From the NCBI RefSeq assembly GCF_041381155.1, contig NC_091147.1, positions 32,878,909 through 32,942,908 of the forward strand: a stretch of DNA of 64,000 bases, in the 5' to 3' direction. The notes below the pieces were generated by a model that made no database searches, was not told the DNA's origin, and was given only the letters and a program-made list of their open reading frames with translations. The stretch comes from Argopecten irradians (lineage: Eukaryota > Mollusca > Bivalvia > Pectinida > Pectinidae). Shown piece by piece: positions 57,786-64,000 of the stretch. Positions within the stretch are counted from its first letter, which is position 1; each line of letters starts with the position of its first letter. Position numbers and translations under genes: made by a program.

Positions 57786-60207
57786 GTAAGTTATATACTA
57801 CTGATTGCACTAGGTCCTTTGTTACTATACCAACTCTCATTTGGTGTAGTACAGGTTTTACGTAAAGCTATTTGTGCTTGTTTCTTATGTGATGTCCTGA
57901 TACATGATAAGGTACACACGTACCAGGCAGCACGTGTACACACAGCTGTAAAAAGTGTCATTTTGAAATGAATGTTGTTGATTGATAATCTCCTTTTACG
58001 CTTTTTACACATATTTGTTCTGATGTTGCCCGGTAATTTGTATAATGAATGTGAGAGTATGCACACCATCGAAATGTTACATAAAAATATTTATTGGTTT
58101 TGTAACAACTGTCATTAAATTCATCCTACTTTCCAATCTTTGGACATATTTAGAAATAGGTGTGTCGTATTTGTACAGCACCCTCATTTAAAATTTGTAC
58201 CTGTTTGTCCTTACTACTTAAAAATGAGTAATGAACTAAAAGTGTGTTTAATGAAATTATCAAAGGCAATTTTGTAAGCATGGTAGTATGATTATTTGTA
58301 GGTGTATTTGCGTAAAAGCTATTACAGGGCCGGACTCCCTTGAACATTCAACAATCTATTTATCTACAAGTTATGATTACTTCCCTGCCCTATCTCCCAG
58401 ACATACATTTGAAAGTATCGTGTGTTGCGCAGAACACACCATTAGTAAAACTTTTTAGACCTACCCGTTAAACGATGTGTAATACTCCAATACCTATCAG
58501 TTTGGAATGTTCAGATTCAGAGCATACCCTATATATTTTAATATTAAACTACTACCAAGCATAGTGATACGATACGGGTCATGCTAGGCTCGACTGTATA
58601 CACACTGAAGAGACTAGACCGACAAGGATATCAGTAAGTCTTACTTCCGTAAACAATTTCACGGATTTACATTATTGTAAGTGTTTGATCATCCACTAAA
58701 CGTGTAATTTTGCGTTAAGATATTTTCACTAAGTCTGCTTTCAAACTGTCCATGGTGTAATAATTTTTAACGCGATGTATCTTTATAGTTGCCAAGCATT
58801 GTACTGAATATGTTTTTTTCGCAACTTTGCACCATTCTAGTGATATATTAATATTTTAATATTACAATAAATCTTACTGTAGATTTAAACTGTCGTATAT
58901 CTCTATGTAAGTGTACTTAGCCAGGAAATAGGGTTGATAATACTTATGATAGTTCCCGTTAGGTTACGTTTACTTCCGCATGGCGATCTGATAACACAGC
59001 AGACTCTTGGATATTCATGTTATAATAGACAATGACAAAATATATGTTTTTTATGAAGGGTACAATCAGTATGAATGCTAATCTCTGATATTGTTTCCTT
59101 TTAACGATAACTCGGACAGTAAATGAGTTGACTGGTACTGCCCGTCATATGTAATGTCGTACTAAATACAGCTTTATCAACACAGAGTGGACATTGTACG
59201 AAATACAGCCTGATTGTGTCAACGCCAGGCACTCCATGGCGTCGAACTAATTATAACCTTATCGTGAATCGCCAGTGCACTTGGGATGGCATTTATATTC
59301 AAGTTTCTTCATCAATAATCTCCACACATATTTATCGTTTATTTAACAATTAAAGGGTTGTAAGATTGCATTTATTGGAGATATAAATGCAATCTGGGTG
59401 GCAGATGTCCGTGACATTTAAAAGTTTTTTTTTATAGTTTCATAACCAAACTGGTTCATTCAACTACAATGTCAATTTTCCCGCGCGGACTAACATGGTG
59501 TCAGTAACCAAGACTCACATCCATTTATGTAGATATCACTACACTAAGTCCAGGCTGCATTTATTGGCTCATAATGCAGATCACGATTATCATAAGAGTA
59601 ATGGGAATCGCCGTGGCAAAATGTAAATATATAAATATAGTATTCGCACATGATATCTGTAAAAGTGAAAGTAGTGAATTCATTTTTGCTATTTTTTGGG
59701 AAGTTAAGAAAGATCCGCTTGAGCCATTCTGACATAGAACCACAACTCAAAAAGCCCATGAAGAAAATCGAAGACACAGTTTTTAATGCTAAACCACTTC
59801 TCAAATATTTCTTCTCATCAAATGTTCTTATAATTCTTTCCTTCGCTTGGATTTCTCTTGGTCACTTGACTTGTCCTGTGAGTTTTCGTCAGCATCGGAG
59901 GGTCAGATATATAATTAAACAAATTAATCCCCAATTGATCAGGTGTCGGGAGCAAAACATAAATAAGAATATAAGATAGCAGGGGCTTTACTAGATTCTA
60001 GGAGTATTTTTGATATTTTTCTGAGTGTGCATGCAGATTGATTCATTTTCGTAAATAATTAGAATTACAATTAAAAACGAAATGTGGTAGATCTTCAACT
60101 TGGAATCCATAATGGCATTTTTATCTGTTATCAAGATTCTAAATAAATAACTACGTAATGCAGTTGGACGATTTGGTTTGTTCTCCTTTCTCACACTTTT
60201 TCGGGAT
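57786..60207. other. Non-coding stretch
   Basis: A small hairpin at about 59361-59395 (GATTGCATTTAT...ATAAATGCAATC). Frames at 59544-59804 and 59650-59979 overlap on opposite strands with no domain. No repeats of note. Confidence 0.5.
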
Positions 60208-61205
60208 CAAAGAAATTATATAAACACTGGAGAACAATAGCACACCGATTATAGTCTGTTCTGATAAAGTACAGAAATTATACAAACACTGGAGAACAAT
60301 GGCACACCAATTTTAGTCTGTTCTGATTATATTCAGAAATTATACAAACACTGGAGAACAATGGCACACCAATTATAGTCTGTTCTGATTATATACAGAA
60401 ATTATACAAACACTGGATAATTATGTCACACCAATCATAGTCTGTTCTGATAAAGTACAGAAATTATACAAACACTGGAGAACAATGGCACACCAATTAT
60501 AGCCTGTTTTGATTAATTACAGAAATTATAGAAATACTGCAGAATAATGGCACACCAATAATAGTCTGTTCTGATAAAGTACAGAAATTATACAAACAAT
60601 AGAGAACAATGGCACACCTATTATAGTCTGTTCTGATAAAGTACAGAAATAATACAAACACTTGAGAACAATGGCACACCAATTATAGTCTGTTATGATT
60701 AAATACAGAAATTATACAAACACTGGATAATTACGTCACACCAATTATAGTCTGTTCTGATAAAGTACAGAAATTATACAAACACTGGAGAACAATGACA
60801 CACCAATTATGGTCTGTTCTGATTAATTACATAAATTATACAAACACTGGAGAATAATGGCACACCAATTATAGTCTGTTCTGATAAAGTACAGAAATTA
60901 TACAAACAACAGAGAACAATGGCACACCATTTATAGTCTGTTCTGATAAAGAACAGAAATAAAACAAGCACTGGAGAACAATGGCACACCAATTATAGTC
61001 TGTTCTGATTAAATACAGAAATTATACAAACACTGGAGAATAATGGCACACCAATTATAGTCTGTTCTGATTAAATACAGAAATTATACGAACACTGGAG
61101 AACAATGGCACACCAATTATAGTCTGTTCTGATAAAGTACAGAAATTATATAAACACTTGAGAACAATGGCACATCAATTATAGCTTGTTCAGATAAAGT
61201 ACTTA
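60208..61205. repeat. 62-bp minisatellite, about 16 copies
   Basis: Unit ACAGAAATTATACAAACACT, then GGAGAACAATGGCACACCAA and TTATAGTCTGTTCTGATAAAGT. Two end variants alternate: GATAAAGTAC and GATTAAATAC/GATTATATAC. A variant GGATAATTATGTCACACC occurs at about 60415 and 60725, and ACAATAGAGAACAATGG-like copies at about 60596 and 60905, about 310 bp apart in both cases, suggesting a 5-unit higher-order repeat. Confidence 0.96.
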
Positions 61206-61779
61206 TTTACAGGTAGACTCTTACCTGTACGTATATACTTTTACATTATGTCAAAGAAGTAATATCAACATATTCCATATAACATCATTTTTGTTATACA
61301 TCTGATTTTCATAATCCAAATTTTGTTTGATTATCTCATTCAATACATATATGTTAAATGAATATCTAAGAATGTGTTTTAAAGTAAAAACACATTGACA
61401 TGAAAATATTGTTTACATTCATGAATATTCATACAACGTATAGAAAGTAGCCCACTGGACATTGATGGGAAAATGTTTATTAAAATTAAAAACTAATCAA
61501 TTTGATTATAAATAATATTTGATATACATGTACTTAATTTTGATACATATTCAATTACGTATGTAACCCTTTTTATTGAAATTTGCAAATATCGGGTTTG
61601 ATCTGCCTGATTATTTTAACGTCATATTAACAGCCATTTAAGGACGGCCTCCCATGCATGCAGTGTGTAGCATGTGCGAAGTGCGAGGTGCGTGTTTTGG
61701 GAGACTGCGGTATGTTCTTGTTGTGTCTTCTTGTATAGTAGAACTGTTGCCCTTTTTATAGTGCTATTTCACTGAAGCA
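61206..61779. other. Non-coding stretch
   Basis: AT-rich, no feature recognised apart from a GCATGTGCGAAGTGCGAGGT patch near 61671. Confidence 0.5.
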
Positions 61780-62125
61780 TGCCACCGAAAACACCAAGCA
61801 ACACACCCCATCCGGTCATATTATACTGACAACGGGCAAACCAGTCGTCCCACTCCTTTTATGCTGAGCGCCAAGCAGGAGCAGAAACTACCACTTTTAT
61901 TAACTTTGGTGTGTCTCAGCCAGGGGACAGAACCCCCAGAGCCTTCCTCACAGGAGCGAACGCTCAACTCGAGACAAAAAGTGGGGTGGTGCCAAGGGAG
62001 GCATTAGGAAAGATAAAGTCTGTTTGGAAGAAGAAAAAAGATAAGATTCTAAATTTAGTCGCCTTTTAAGATCATGCAATAGGGGCAGTAGGTACAATTC
62101 TAATGCCCTACCTGCAAATATAGGG
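61780..62125 (+). mobile_element. Dispersed SINE-like repeat, longest copy
   Basis: Contains GGGCAAACCAGTCGTCCCAC (matching copy 3), GGGGACAGAACCCCCAGAGC, CTTCCTCACAGGAGCGAACG, TTTAGTCGCCTTTTAAGATC and GTAGGTACAATTCTAATGCC. Three partial copies occur elsewhere in the window. The block order and the AGAACCCCCAGAGCCTTCC/GGTACAATTCTA motifs fit a short interspersed repeat I associate with molluscs, from memory. Confidence 0.65.
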
Positions 62126-62399
62126 CCATTCATATTCATCAAAATCAGCATGGAAAAAGTAGGAAAAACACACTAAATTTAACTCAAATTACATCATTTA
62201 TTTTACATGAAATAAGCTACATGTTACTTTTTTAACATGTATAATATGTCATACTATTATCACCTTACTAATAACCGCCTTCATGAATGAAAGATAGTAT
62301 GAGAGAAGAGAATATATGATTATGTATGCTTCTTTTTATGTGTGGACGGAATAGTGTGATTGTTTCTTGAATGGTTAATATAAGATTAAAGTATGATAA

Positions 62400-62670
62400 C
62401 TGACAGTATGATGAGATAATAAAGACGATGTGATGATGAATGTTGATGATGAAGATGAAGATGTTGATGATTATAATTATGTTGATGATGATAAAGATGA
62501 TGGTGGTGATGATGATACTGATGATGAAGATGATGTTATGATGATGATGATGAGATAGATTATGGTTGTGATGATGATGATGATGAAAATAATGGAACGA
62601 TGTTGGTTGTGATGATGGTGACGATTGATGATGTAATGATGATGATGATGATATGAGTAAGATGTTTTGA
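62400..62670. repeat. GAT-rich trinucleotide tract
   Basis: Interrupted (GAT)n/(GAA) repeats, for example GATGATGATGATGAAAATAA, extending from about 62400 to 62665. Imperfect, so probably old. A reading frame of Asp/Glu-type codons is repeatedly broken by TGA. Confidence 0.9.
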
Positions 62671-63089
62671 GAATGAGCGTGATAGGGATATTGAATGTGA
62701 ATAAGAATGCGAGAATCTATTTATTATGTGGTATATTGCACATGAAAATGAAATAAAAAATAAATTATAAAAAAATATGTCAATTTGAAGCTGGTAAAAA
62801 TTAATTATGTGAGAAGACAGATCTCAGTACCTACAACAAATGGTAAAATAACTCTATGCGCCTAAATAATTGTTTATATTTATTTATATTAGAAATAATG
62901 GCGTTTATACATCGATATTGTTTACTTCATATTGTACGTATATAACAATATAACAAGTGTTGTACAATGTTAACTTAATTAAGGTTGTCAAATTTTGATA
63001 AATGATTCTGTGATTTGAAAATTTCAAACAATATGGTATTACATTATAAAGGAATAAAGTATATACTAAATAATTATTTACTACAAATT
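62671..63089. other. AT-rich stretch leading into the 50-bp array
   Basis: Frame 63015-63209 begins MKISNNMVLHYKGIKYILNN and continues into the first array unit with CPFGVPQGD, which loosely resembles a LINE reverse-transcriptase segment ending in the GVPQG motif. Otherwise nothing recognised. Confidence 0.4.
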
Positions 63090-64000
63090 AAAAGATGTGT
63101 ATATAGTGACAACAACTTGTGTCCATTCGGGGTGCCTCAAGGTGATGTGTATACAGTGACAACAACTTGTGTCCATTCGGGATGCCTCAAGGTGATGTGT
63201 ATACAGTGACAACAACTTGTGTCCATTCGGGATGCCTCAAGGTGATGTGTATACAGTGACAACAACTTGTGTCCATTCGGGGTGCCTAAAGGTGATGTGT
63301 ATACAGTGACAACAACTTATGTCCATTCGGGATGCCTCAAGGTGATGTGTATACAGTGACAACAACTTGTGTCCATTCGGGGTGCCTAAAGGTGATGTGT
63401 ATACAGTGACAACAACTTATGTCCATTCGGGATGCCTCAAGGTGATGTGTATACAGTGACAACAACTTATGTCCATTCGGGATGCCTCAAGGTGATGTGT
63501 ATAGTACAGTGACAACAACTTATGTCCATTCGGGATGCCTCAAGGTGATGTGTATACAGTGACAACAACTTGTGTCCATTCGGGTCGGGTGCCTCAAGGT
63601 GATGTGTATACAGTGACAACAACTTATGTCCATTCGGGGTGCCTCAAGGTGATGTGTATACAGTGACAACAACTTATGTCCATTCGGGATGCCTCAAGGT
63701 GATGTGTATACAGTGACAACAACTTGTGTCCATTCGGGGTGCCTCAAGGTGATGTGTATACAGTGACAACAACTTGTGTCCATTCGGGGTGCCTCAAGGT
63801 GATGTGTATACAGTGACAACAACTTATGTCCATTCGGGATGCCTCAAGGTGATGTGTATACAGTGACAACAACTTATGTCCATTCGGGATGCCTCAAGGT
63901 GATGTGTATACAGTGACAACAACTTGTGTCCATTCGGGATGCCTCAAGGTGATGTGTATACAGTGACAACAACTTGTGTCCATTCGGGGTGCCTCAAGGT
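63090..64000. repeat. 50-bp minisatellite, about 18 copies, truncated by window end
   Basis: Unit TGATGTGTATACAGTGACAA, then CAACTTGTGTCCATTCGGGA and TGCCTCAAGG. Variants: CTTGTG/CTTATG and CGGGGTGCC/CGGGATGCC. One copy has GTATAGTACAG (about 63503) and one has CGGGTCGGGTGCC (about 63580). The array continues past the window. Confidence 0.97.

Noticed and set aside
59544..59979. Overlapping plus and minus frames with hydrophobic stretches
   Set aside because: No splice sites, signal peptide pattern or domain recognised; likely chance frames in AT-rich DNA.

Overview
The window is AT-rich metazoan nuclear DNA with spliced genes, long introns and many tandem and inverted repeats. The mix of repeat families (foldback/MITE elements, a short interspersed repeat ending in a GGTACAATTCTA-like block, a Merlin-like DNA transposon) and the gene types suggest a marine invertebrate, most likely a bivalve mollusc. 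That assignment is an inference from repeat style and gene content. No bacterial, organellar, rRNA or intact tRNA gene was seen.

Genes. (1) 2738-2932 (-) is one 65-codon exon of a kinesin-3-type motor domain, lying between two minisatellites. (2) 20922-21258 (-) is the first coding exon of a secreted or membrane PAN/apple-domain protein. (3) 26799-38610 (+) is a complete six-exon serine hydrolase of the arylacetamide deacetylase (AADAC/NCEH1) family, 395 aa, with HGGGW, GDSAG, Asp and His all present. (4) 45339-42789 (-) is a two-coding-exon, 263-aa type I membrane protein with a proline-rich PPPPY tail, which I do not recognise. (5) Weaker single-exon candidates lie at 19834-19987 (frameshifted), 51746-52020 (-), 52980-53145 (-), 55327-55425 and 57678-57785.

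Repeat layout. 1-2737: 42-bp array. 2950-7635: 35-bp array. 9770-10632: 12-bp array. 12332-16048: 46-bp array. 34066-34412: 16/32-bp array. 34852-37506: 41-bp array. 40605-41400: about 35-bp array. 45580-45835 and 46445-46815: about 46-51-bp array. 60208-61205: 62-bp array. 62400-62670: GAT-rich tract. 63090-64000: 50-bp array running off the end. Between them are large palindromic foldback elements (16135-17305, 22112-25740 as a cluster, 30351-31307, 33099-33998), a truncated LINE (36110-37222) and a Merlin-like element (55886-57464).

Main observation. Several arrays grew out of splice junctions. The 41-bp array in AADAC intron 4 repeats the intron's own 3' splice site plus the first codons of exon 5 (YRLAPE) dozens of times, and nearly every copy has a stop just after those codons. 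The 42-bp array next to the kinesin exon repeats that exon's last dozen bases and its 5' splice site. The 35-bp array on the other side resembles the end of the upstream intron, which itself looks like a U12-type AC acceptor. These genes therefore sit beside long arrays of decoy splice sites.
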